DNA of 64,000 nt from Clostridium sp. (GTDB lineage: Bacteria > Bacillota > Clostridia > Oscillospirales > Acutalibacteraceae). Below, in pieces: positions 40,312 through 47,315 of the stretch. Under the pieces are notes generated by a model. It had not been told where the DNA came from. It was given only the letters and a program-made list of their open reading frames with translations, and ran no database searches. Position numbers and translations under genes: made by a program. The DNA lies in contig JAISSW010000010.1 of assembly GCA_031272895.1 (NCBI GenBank), positions 34,038 through 98,037 of the forward strand, given 5' to 3'. Positions within the stretch are counted from its first letter, which is position 1. Every line of letters begins with the position of its first letter.

Positions 40312-42783
40312 CTACATCCAAATCCAGCCGAAGAAAATCCAGCGGAGTATCCACTGCCAAATTTTGCTCCACCAGTCGCAAATGCTGCTGCCGGTGCTGC
40401 TGCCGCTGTTATCGGTGTCGTCGCCGCTGTTGTCGGTGTCGTCGGTGTTGGTGCCAAGCGGGGGAATCTCCTCCGTGTAGCTGTGGCTGCCGTCATGCAG
40501 GCAGGTGTAGGTCTTAACGCCCGGCTCGGTTTCGGTCGGCTCAAGCGTCACCACGCCGGAATCCCACGCGTGCGCAGTCGGGTCAAGGGGGATAGCCTCT
40601 ACTTGTGTGTCGTCGCCCACTGTGCAGTCGCGGTGCCTGCTGCCCTGTGTGGCGCAGGTTGCGGCGGTATCAACCACCCAAGCGCCATAGCTGTGGACGT
40701 GCGCAAGAGTAGTGAAAGCTGCCGAAACCACGGCAGAATAGAAATTATAGCTATCGTCGCTGATTAAGTAATAGATTACATAATCTGTTTCCGCAACAAG
40801 CCCCGTGATAGCGACCTCTGCGGCGCCGTTTGCGATTGCCACAGGTTCAAGCTGCTTCAGCTCCTCGGCTGTGGGGGCTGCTGCTCCGCTTGCAACAAGC
40901 TTGTAATACAAATTGCCCGCAAGCTCATTGGAGCTGACGCTGAACAGCGCGCCGTTTTCAGCAAGGTCAAGCACGTCTGCGCTTGCCGTTGGCTTATAAT
41001 CATCGCTGATTGCCGTTGTGAGAACATAGCGCCCAAGGCTGCCGTAATCCGAATACACGCCCTCCTTGCCTGTGCCCTCAACGGCGATGAAGTAAGTGCC
41101 CGCCGCGAGTGTGCCGCTGTATGACGCGCCCAAGCTGCTTTGGTCGTCAAGGACTATATCCGCGGCAAGGGCTGTGGAGGAGATTGTGACCTTGGCGTCA
41201 AGGTTGGTTGCGTCAGCTGCCATATATGGGTCGGTGAGGTTAAGCGTCAGGCTGCCGTTGCCCTTGATTGTGAACGAGAACACGTCCACGTCGTCGGTGG
41301 TGGAGATTAGCCCGTTGGTTGTGCCGCCGGCGAGGGGCAGCGCTGTCGCGTCAAGCGGGTTGTCGCCGTAATCGTCCGTGTTGTAGGGTATTTTGGAGGC
41401 GATTATTGCAAGGTCGTCCTCTTGGTTGTTCGCGTCGGCGTATTCCCCCTTGCTCCATTGGGTCAGCGCTTGGGTGTAAGAGCTACCCATTATGGCTGAA
41501 TAGCCGTTTGTGCCGGCCCAATATTCTGTTCCGTCTGTTTTGCCGTCATGTGTCAAGCCTAAGGTGTGACCAACTTCATGGGAACAGGCTTCGGCCACGT
41601 ATTTTTCTACATTGGTTAATCTGACTGAAAAAACAAAGCATGGCGCGTCGATTGGGTAAGTAAAAGAATTACGAAATGCAACACCGCCCACCATGTTACC
41701 ATACCAGTCAGTGCAGTCGCCGCCGATTGCAACCCGTACACCATATTCCGTGTCCGCCTCATTTGTTTTTTTCAGGCGCTCAATGTCCGGCTCTTCCGTG
41801 GTTACGTCCACATCAAACGGGGCATAATCCTCAGCAACACGCTCAAATATATACTGAATATAGAGCCTTTCCGTTTTGCTGAAATCCGAGGGATTGCTAT
41901 TCAAATCATAAGCAGGTGTGGTGATTGGCAAACCTCCGGTGTAGTAGTCATTCCAATATGTTCCTGCGGTTACATGACCATCAAAATCAAGGTAGATTGT
42001 GTAGTTGGAATCGGGTTTGCTGTGTAATTCAAATGTGTCCGCCAAGGGATATGGTGTCGGTAAATCCAAAGTAGTGGCAGCAAAGCTGTAAACCTCACTC
42101 GTTCCGGCAGCATTTTGTCCGACGACATAGACAACATATTCTTCACCAAAATCAAGATTGTTGAAAGAAAGAATTTTGTTACTTGTAACGCTGGCGGAAG
42201 TGCCATCGTCCAACAGTTCCCCGGCTGTTGGCGCAGGTTCACTTGGCTTTTGGAGTTTGTAGTATGCGGTAAAGGCATCAGTAGATGGCAGATATAAGCC
42301 AAAGGACGTGGTAGAAATATTGTTAAAATACGCACTGCTTAAATCTGGCAGGTTTGGCGATAAGGTGGTAAAAGGTACAGAGTAAACTACCTTACCCCAA
42401 GTGCCAGCAGTGGTTTTCGCAACCATGTAAAGGATGTAGCTCGTATCTGGTGTAAAATCCCTAGCAGTAATACTGGATTTTTTAATATAAGTCAATGTTT
42501 TCAGATAAGTACTCGTACCATCCACAGTAGAGTACCACAAGTAATTACCAATCTCTTGGACAGTGGGCGCGGGGTCCTCCGCAGGTAAAATCGTGTAGAA
42601 GACATTTCCTGCTTGGTCTGCTTTGTAGCTAATTGTAAGAGAGCACGAAGTAACTTCGATTACCTCCAAGATGCTAATCGTCGGCGGGTCGGCCGCCTGC
42701 GCGGCAAACGGCAGCCCGGCAAGCAGGCTAAGCGCCAGCATAACAGCCAGCAGCAGGCTTGTGGTTTTTTTGAACTTTTTCAT
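40312..42783 (-). CDS. Secreted metzincin-type metalloprotease with accessory domains
   Basis: The signal peptide ends LPFAAQAAD. Residues about 35-245 contain fibronectin III-like segments. The zinc site is HEVGHTLGLTHDG (His402, Glu403, His406, His412), followed by the Met-turn YSAIMGSS; together they are typical of metzincins. DYGDNPLDATALPL to FIAVEGTGKEG is a PPC-like (pre-peptidase C-terminal) beta domain. A further Fn3-like domain is followed by two HxYxxW...C...G...C motifs (HVHSYGAWVVDTAATCATQG and similar). The C-terminus is an aromatic helix (WWSKIWQWILRWIFFGWIWM). AAAGGAG precedes the start. It probably cleaves host, dietary or surface proteins outside the cell. Confidence 0.85.
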   Translation of the reverse strand: MKKFKKTTSLLLAVMLALSLLAGLPFAAQAADPPTISILEVIEVTSCSLTISYKADQAGNVFYTILPAEDPAPTVQEIGNYLWYSTVDGTSTYLKTLTYIKKSSITARDFTPDTSYILYMVAKTTAGTWGKVVYSVPFTTLSPNLPDLSSAYFNNISTTSFGLYLPSTDAFTAYYKLQKPSEPAPTAGELLDDGTSASVTSNKILSFNNLDFGEEYVVYVVGQNAAGTSEVYSFAATTLDLPTPYPLADTFELHSKPDSNYTIYLDFDGHVTAGTYWNDYYTGGLPITTPAYDLNSNPSDFSKTERLYIQYIFERVAEDYAPFDVDVTTEEPDIERLKKTNEADTEYGVRVAIGGDCTDWYGNMVGGVAFRNSFTYPIDAPCFVFSVRLTNVEKYVAEACSHEVGHTLGLTHDGKTDGTEYWAGTNGYSAIMGSSYTQALTQWSKGEYADANNQEDDLAIIASKIPYNTDDYGDNPLDATALPLAGGTTNGLISTTDDVDVFSFTIKGNGSLTLNLTDPYMAADATNLDAKVTISSTALAADIVLDDQSSLGASYSGTLAAGTYFIAVEGTGKEGVYSDYGSLGRYVLTTAISDDYKPTASADVLDLAENGALFSVSSNELAGNLYYKLVASGAAAPTAEELKQLEPVAIANGAAEVAITGLVAETDYVIYYLISDDSYNFYSAVVSAAFTTLAHVHSYGAWVVDTAATCATQGSRHRDCTVGDDTQVEAIPLDPTAHAWDSGVVTLEPTETEPGVKTYTCLHDGSHSYTEEIPPLGTNTDDTDNSGDDTDNSGSSTGSSICDWWSKIWQWILRWIFFGWIWM

Positions 42784-42831
42784 GATAAATTGCTCCTTTA
42801 TTTTTTATTGGTTTACGCCTTAGACAAAAAG

Positions 42832-42858
42832 CGCCACAGGGCCTGCAACCCTATGGCG
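42832..42858 (-). terminator. Intrinsic terminator inside the metalloprotease leader (attenuator candidate)
   Basis: On the minus transcript CGCCATAGGG pairs with CCCTGTGGCG (10 bp, one U·G, 7-base loop), and is followed by CTTTTTGTC. It lies between the promoters and the ATG, so it would stop most transcripts unless something prevents its folding. Confidence 0.8.
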
Positions 42859-42880
42859 GTTTTATATCAGCAACAGCTAC

Positions 42881-42936
42881 GCTCCCGGCTCCCGGCTCCC
42901 GGCTCCCGGCTCCCGGCTCCCGGCTCCCGGCTCCCC
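42881..42936. repeat. 7-bp tandem repeat GCTCCCG x7 plus a partial copy; G-quadruplex motif on the minus strand
   Basis: Seven perfect copies at 42881-42929 and a degenerate eighth (GCTCCCC). Read on the minus strand, which is the RNA sense for the protease, it gives GGGAGCC repeated. This is eight G-runs of at least three separated by 4-base loops, a strong G-quadruplex pattern. It begins almost at the transcription start of the nearer promoter. Confidence 0.93.
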
Positions 42937-42943
42937 CCTCAGG

Positions 42944-42972
42944 ATTATACGCGCTTTGACCCCGTTAGTCAA
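42944..42972 (-). promoter_or_regulatory. Metalloprotease promoter P2 (near)
   Basis: On the minus strand TTGACT (complement of 42967-42972), 17 bases, then TATAAT (complement of 42944-42949). The start site would fall at about 42937, right at the G-rich repeat. Confidence 0.85.
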
Positions 42973-43036
42973 TAGCTTGCGGGAATTATTCGGCATAAAG
43001 CTCCCCAACTTGCCAAAATTCCTGTGATTTGCTTAA

Positions 43037-43065
43037 AGTATAGCATATGCGATTGGGTTTGTCAA
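43037..43065 (-). promoter_or_regulatory. Metalloprotease promoter P1 (far)
   Basis: On the minus strand TTGACA (complement of 43060-43065), 17 bases, then TATACT (complement of 43037-43042). No gene lies between it and P2. The interval 43066-43146 holds nothing I can support. Confidence 0.8.
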
Positions 43066-43146
43066 GCGTCTTGGCTAGTATATGCCAGCTTGCAGCTCCA
43101 ATGCCGCGAATCGCCGTTTTTTGTAATGTCCCTCCTTATGACCCAC

Positions 43147-43175
43147 TTGACATTGCGCCGCCGTTGTGATATAAT
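43147..43175 (+). promoter_or_regulatory. Promoter of tRNA-Ala
   Basis: TTGACA (43147-43152), a 17-base spacer and TATAAT (43170-43175), both perfect consensus, 37 bases before the tRNA. Confidence 0.9.
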
Positions 43176-43212
43176 ACCTGCGCGCTCGTCGATAAGCGGC
43201 AAGCGAGATTAT

Positions 43213-43288
43213 GGGCCTGTAGCTCAGTTGGTAGAGCGTTCGGTTCGCATCCGAGAGGTCGTGGGTTCGACTCCCTTCAGGTCCACCA
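43213..43288 (+). tRNA. tRNA-Ala (anticodon CGC)
   Basis: A 76-base cloverleaf with encoded CCA. The acceptor GGGCCTG pairs with CAGGTCC and contains the G3·U70 wobble that marks alanine tRNAs, with A73. The D arm is GCTC-AGTTGGTA-GAGC. The anticodon arm TTCGG-TTCGCAT-CCGAG gives anticodon CGC, reading GCG. The T arm GTGGG-TTCGACT-CCCTT has a G·U and a U·U pair at its base, which is a little unusual. GCG is common in the neighbouring genes, which fits a need for this tRNA. Confidence 0.93.
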
Positions 43289-43311
43289 GCGGGCAACGCC
43301 CGCTAGAATGT

Positions 43312-43357
43312 CGCGGTTAGGCACTGCAAATGCTTAAGCCTATCCGCCGCGTTTTTT
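43312..43357 (+). terminator. Terminator after tRNA-Ala
   Basis: CGCGG with an inner AGGC pairs to GCCT and CCGCG (43347-43351), then TTTTTT (43352-43357). A smaller hairpin GCGGGC-AAC-GCCCGC lies just before it at the tRNA 3' end. Confidence 0.75.
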
Positions 43358-43361
43358 ATGA

Positions 43362-43386
43362 AGCTGCCGTAAGGGCGGCTCTTTTT
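43362..43386 (+). terminator. Second terminator-like hairpin after tRNA-Ala
   Basis: AGCTGCC (43362-43368) pairs with GGCGGCT (43374-43380) through 7 bp with one U·G pair, followed by CTTTTT. Confidence 0.6.
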
Positions 43387-43588
43387 ATTGGCAGCAATGA
43401 AAAGCGAGCAGGCAACGCCTGCAGGAAAATCGTGTATATGCCCGTGCAGGGCTGTAAGCTCCTCCACGAATCGATGGGTGCATGCTTGTAGTCTATTAAC
43501 GCCCGCGAGAATGTCGCGGTTAGGCTTGATTAAAAGCCAAGGGCTTACTCCCGCAAGGCTTAGCAGACCGCCGTAAATATGTAAAAGA

Positions 43589-43620
43589 AAAGCGCTGTGA
43601 TTTGCTCATAGCGCTTTTTA
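43589..43620 (+). terminator. Terminator hairpin in the tRNA-GRE interval
   Basis: AAAGCGCTGTGA pairs with TCATAGCGCTTT (12 bp, one G·U) around TTTGC, then TTTATATT. What transcript it ends is not clear: the tRNA already has two terminators upstream. Confidence 0.75.
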
Positions 43621-43707
43621 TATTGTGGCGCGGACGGGAAGCAATGTGTTTGCTGAACCCATCACCGCGACTTTCCTGCAGGCGTTGCCTGTCCGATGTT
43701 GAATTGC

Positions 43708-43736
43708 TTGACGCGAATGCAAAAATCTGTTATACT
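43708..43736 (+). promoter_or_regulatory. Promoter of the fused glycyl radical enzyme gene
   Basis: TTGACG (43708-43713), a 17-base spacer and TATACT (43731-43736). The leader is about 122 bases; AGAGGAAAAAGGG precedes the ATG. Confidence 0.8.
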
Positions 43737-43865
43737 AAGTCCATGGCCATCAGGTCGGGTTCCGGGGTGCACGCCGCAAATTTCACGGCGCGCGGGGAGG
43801 GGTCGGAGCAGTGGCGTATATGTAAATATATGTCAAGAAAAAATTAGAGGAAAAAGGGTGTTATT

Positions 43866-46800
43866 ATGTCAACAGCAGTATTAAACCGGGTTTTTGTTGC
43901 CGAAAATGTTCAGGCAGCGAAACTATTGGTTGCAAAAATCCAACGCACTTGTGTGCACGACGGTCCGGGGGTTCGCTCAACCGTGTTCTTTAAGGGCTGT
44001 GCGTTGCGTTGCCTTTGGTGCCAAAATCCTGAAAATTTAACCGCCCAATTGCGTGAAGGGGACAGAGAAATGACCCCTGATGAGCTTTTTGACGAGCTTA
44101 TTAAAGACGCTGAATTCTACCGTGCAACAGGCGGAGGTGTCACATTTTCAGGCGGCGAGCCGCTGTTGCAGGATACGGAAGCTTTAATTGAGCTTTTAGC
44201 TAAGCTTAAAGAGCATGAAATCCCTGTTAGCCTTGAAACAACGCTTTTTGCCCCGTGGGATAAAATCAAGGCTTTAATTCCGTATGTCAAGCTATTTCTT
44301 GTTGACTTTAAGGTTGTCGGTGATAAAGAATGTCATCAAAAGCTGACCGGTCAAACAGACGATATAATTAAAATTAATGTGGAAAAATTAATTGAACAAA
44401 AAGCAAATGTCAAGTTTAGAACTGTCATTGTTCCGGGATTTAACGACAGCAAGGAGCAAATTATCGCATTTGCGAATTACCTGAAAGCCATTGACAAACC
44501 AAGCTTAGAGCTTTTGCAGTATTTCAATTTTTATGAAAGCAAGGCGGAGAAGCTGGGTCTAACGGTTGAAAAGCTAAATATCAGCCAAAAAGACGCGCTG
44601 GAGGCATTAAAAAAAGCGGCTGATTTATTCAGGGAAAACGGCATTGAGGTTTATAGTGACTATTTACAGCCTCAGGTAAATCACGCAGTTTTCACGGACA
44701 GGGTAAACAAAATAAGGCAAGATTTGTGGGAAGCAAAACGTGAAATTTGTTTTGAAACAGCCGAGCTTAAAACAAGATATTACAAAAAAGAAAAGGGCTT
44801 CAAAAAACCTCTCGCTATACATAGGGCCGAAAGATTAAAATATGTTCTTGAACACCGCACCCTTAATGTTTGGCCTAACGAGCTTTTGGTTGGGAATTTC
44901 ACAGCTAAACGTGTTGCGGGGCAAATTTGGGAGGAGCAGTACGGCGTATTATATGTATCCTTCCTCTACAAGGCCGCAAAACAAACACCCGTTAAGTTTT
45001 TCAGCAGCGCCAAGGAACGCCGTTCGTTCTATTTTAAGGTCATGCCATATTGGATACCGCGCGGCATAGTCGGCAGGTTCACAAGGCGGCACGGCTTAAG
45101 CAGGCTTTTGAATACCTTGGCGGGGATTGCCGAACAAAAAGCAGGCTTCAACAACAACTTCGCGGCCATTGCGCATTTCATAGTGAATTTTGACAGGCTT
45201 TTGGAGCTTGGCACAACGGGGCTGAAGAAAGAAATTGAAGAAGCAATGGTAAAATACCCGGAAAACAATCAAGATTTCTATAAAGGCGCTTTGATTAGCT
45301 TAGAGGGCTTGGAGCGCTTCGCCGAGAGATACGCCGAATATCTGACGGAGACCGCGGCAAGTGAAGCAGACGCCGCCCGCAAAAAAGAGCTGTCAGATAT
45401 GGCTGAGATTTGCAAGAACGTGCCGAAAAATCCGGCAAAAAACTTCCGTGAGGCTTTGCAGTCCATGACCTTCCTACAGATTGCCCTTTGCACGGAGGCC
45501 TATGAAAACGCCGTATCCTTTGGTAGGTTGGACCAAGTTTTATATCCTTACTATGAGCGTGACCTTAAGGCGGGAATTATTGACTACGACACAGCAAAAG
45601 AATTGTTGGCGCTCTTTGTCCTAAAAATGGATGAGGCTATTTTGGTCAATGATGGCGACGGCATTTTGAATGTAAGCAAGCTGTTTGAAACTCTCTCAAC
45701 CGACCAAGCGTTGACCTTTGGCGGTTACAAGCCGGACGGAACAGACGGAACAAATGACCTTACATATATGTTCTGCGATATATGCGAGCTGCTGCCCCTG
45801 GCGGTTAATATGTGCGCAAGGATAAACGAAAACAGTCCCCAAAAGTATTTGAAAAGATTAGCGGAGCTTTATATCGGCGGCTGCCCAATGCCCGAGCTTT
45901 TTGCAGACGACCAATATTTTGACGCACTAAAATTGCATTACAACGAATCCGACGAAAATTGCAGAAACTACGCAATCGTCGGCTGCGTTGAGCCAAACGC
46001 CTCCGCAGACCATTTCGGTAACACAGACAGCGCAAATATAAACGTGACCTTACCGCTTTTACAGGCAATGAAAGGGCAAGAACATGACCTTTGGAATTTT
46101 AACACAAAAATGCAAATTGAAAAGTTTGTAACAAGGGTTCTTGAATTCTACCACAGCAAGGATAATGAGCATTGCAGAAAAACAATGGCAAAACGCAAGG
46201 CAAAAATTAAAAAGCGTGACGCAAAGCGCGGAATGCTTGAATACAACCCGGCCCAAAGCATGGAGCAGCTGTTGGAGAGATACCAAGAGAGGCTCAATAC
46301 CCTTGCGCGCAGTGTGCTTGGCGACCAGCAGAGAATTGAGGCTGTTTTGAAGGATTATTTCACAACTCCGCTTGCCTCAACCCTGTTTAAGGGCTGCATT
46401 AAAAACGGCAAGGACGCATATGAGGGCGGCACCGAATATTGCACGGCGGGCATTCAGGCGGTCGGCATTACAGACGTGGCAGACGGATTTTTAGCAATTG
46501 AAGAGTTAGTATTTAACCAAAAAAAATATACAATGCTCGACATGATAAACGCAATAGAGGCAAATTACGAGGGCTATGAAAATATTTTAGAAGATATTTT
46601 GGCGTTGCCGAAATTCGGTGATAACACAAGCGAACGCACGCTTTATTGGGTTAATAAGACGCTCGATATGTATAACAAAGCCCTTGCGCAATGTCCTTAT
46701 GCCGTTCGTGGCGGCAAGTATATGGCGGGTTATTACGCCCTCAATACCTCAGACCGTTACGGTAAATATACAGGGGCGACACCAAACGGACGCAAAGCAG

Positions 46801-47180
46801 GCGTGCCTCTTTGCAACTCTGTTACCCCGCATTACGGCGCCCCGCAGGATGATTTGCTTTCAGCACTCAATGACCTAATGAAAATCAACTGGGTTGAGTA
46901 TGCGCCAAACGGCACTACAGTTACGTTCACAATAGATGCCGCGCTCTTCCCCGGTGAAAACGGGATTGAAAATTTAGGGCAAATCTTCAAAACCTTCCTC
47001 ACAAAGGGCGGAATGCAATTCCAGCCAAATATTGTTAGCCGTGAGCTTTTGCTTGACGCTTATAATAACCCCGAAAAACACAAATACCTAATGGTTCGTG
47101 TCGCCGGCTATTGTGCGTATTTCCAAGAGCTTTCAGAAGAACTGAAACAGGTTATCATAAACAGAACCTGTTATGCGTAA
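43866..47180 (+). CDS. Fused radical SAM activating enzyme and glycyl radical enzyme
   Basis: One 1104-residue frame. Residues 1 to about 270 are a glycyl radical activase: KGCALRCLWCQN gives the [4Fe-4S] Cys45/49/52, then GGGVTFSGGEPLLQ and DFKVVGDKECHQKLTG. It has no ferredoxin-like extra cluster. From about 275 (DRVNKIRQDLWEAKREICFE) a complete glycyl radical enzyme follows, with active-site Cys707 and Glu709 in IVGCVEPNAS and the radical Gly1081 in RVAGYCAYF (usually RVAGYSAYF). The Cys-x-Glu pair is typical of dehydratase/lyase-type members rather than pyruvate formate-lyase. The substrate is not assigned. GC is lower than in neighbouring genes, suggesting transfer. An in-frame fusion makes enzyme and activator in equal amounts. 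Confidence 0.88.
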   Translation: MSTAVLNRVFVAENVQAAKLLVAKIQRTCVHDGPGVRSTVFFKGCALRCLWCQNPENLTAQLREGDREMTPDELFDELIKDAEFYRATGGGVTFSGGEPLLQDTEALIELLAKLKEHEIPVSLETTLFAPWDKIKALIPYVKLFLVDFKVVGDKECHQKLTGQTDDIIKINVEKLIEQKANVKFRTVIVPGFNDSKEQIIAFANYLKAIDKPSLELLQYFNFYESKAEKLGLTVEKLNISQKDALEALKKAADLFRENGIEVYSDYLQPQVNHAVFTDRVNKIRQDLWEAKREICFETAELKTRYYKKEKGFKKPLAIHRAERLKYVLEHRTLNVWPNELLVGNFTAKRVAGQIWEEQYGVLYVSFLYKAAKQTPVKFFSSAKERRSFYFKVMPYWIPRGIVGRFTRRHGLSRLLNTLAGIAEQKAGFNNNFAAIAHFIVNFDRLLELGTTGLKKEIEEAMVKYPENNQDFYKGALISLEGLERFAERYAEYLTETAASEADAARKKELSDMAEICKNVPKNPAKNFREALQSMTFLQIALCTEAYENAVSFGRLDQVLYPYYERDLKAGIIDYDTAKELLALFVLKMDEAILVNDGDGILNVSKLFETLSTDQALTFGGYKPDGTDGTNDLTYMFCDICELLPLAVNMCARINENSPQKYLKRLAELYIGGCPMPELFADDQYFDALKLHYNESDENCRNYAIVGCVEPNASADHFGNTDSANINVTLPLLQAMKGQEHDLWNFNTKMQIEKFVTRVLEFYHSKDNEHCRKTMAKRKAKIKKRDAKRGMLEYNPAQSMEQLLERYQERLNTLARSVLGDQQRIEAVLKDYFTTPLASTLFKGCIKNGKDAYEGGTEYCTAGIQAVGITDVADGFLAIEELVFNQKKYTMLDMINAIEANYEGYENILEDILALPKFGDNTSERTLYWVNKTLDMYNKALAQCPYAVRGGKYMAGYYALNTSDRYGKYTGATPNGRKAGVPLCNSVTPHYGAPQDDLLSALNDLMKINWVEYAPNGTTVTFTIDAALFPGENGIENLGQIFKTFLTKGGMQFQPNIVSRELLLDAYNNPEKHKYLMVRVAGYCAYFQELSEELKQVIINRTCYA

Positions 47181-47229
47181 GCGTCCGTATTCCCCGGTAA
47201 GAGCGGTAAGCTGCGAGGACTAAAGCAAA

Positions 47230-47259
47230 AGGCGGAGTAAGCTCATGGCTACTCCGCCT
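47230..47259. terminator. Hairpin between the GRE and ilvD
   Basis: AGGCGGAGTA and TACTCCGCCT form a perfect 10-bp stem with a 10-base loop. The T-tail is weak on both strands. Confidence 0.65.
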
Positions 47260-47315
47260 ACTTGTTTACCTATCACCTAGCGCCGAACACGCAGGGAGTT
47301 TGTGAACGCAGCGGC

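Larger units (their letters stand above)
43289..43691. repeat. Four copies of a small palindromic repeat (GCRGGCAACGCCYGC plus flank)
   Basis: Copy 1 at 43289-43322 (+), copy 2 at 43408-43432 (+), copy 3 at 43498-43525 (+, left arm missing) and copy 4 at about 43656-43691 (-). Copies 1 and 3 share 27 of 28 bases (43295-43322 against 43498-43525). Copies 2 and 4 form a perfect 20-bp inverted repeat (43409-43428 with 43672-43691). No convincing gene lies between 43390 and 43700. Confidence 0.8.

Noticed and set aside
42881..42936. CRISPR array
   Set aside because: The repeat is 7 bp and has no spacers. No array or cas gene was seen anywhere in the window.
42613..42975. Plus-strand frame encoding a PAPGSRL repeat
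   Set aside because: It is only a translation of the 7-bp tandem repeat and the start of the protease gene read backwards; no start signals.
43388..43576. Short open frame between tRNA-Ala and the fused enzyme
   Set aside because: No ribosome site, spans palindromic repeats, and resembles no protein.
43289..43700. Phage or integrative-element attachment site at tRNA-Ala
   Set aside because: No duplication of the tRNA 3' end and no integrase gene; the repeats begin after the CCA and do not copy tRNA sequence.
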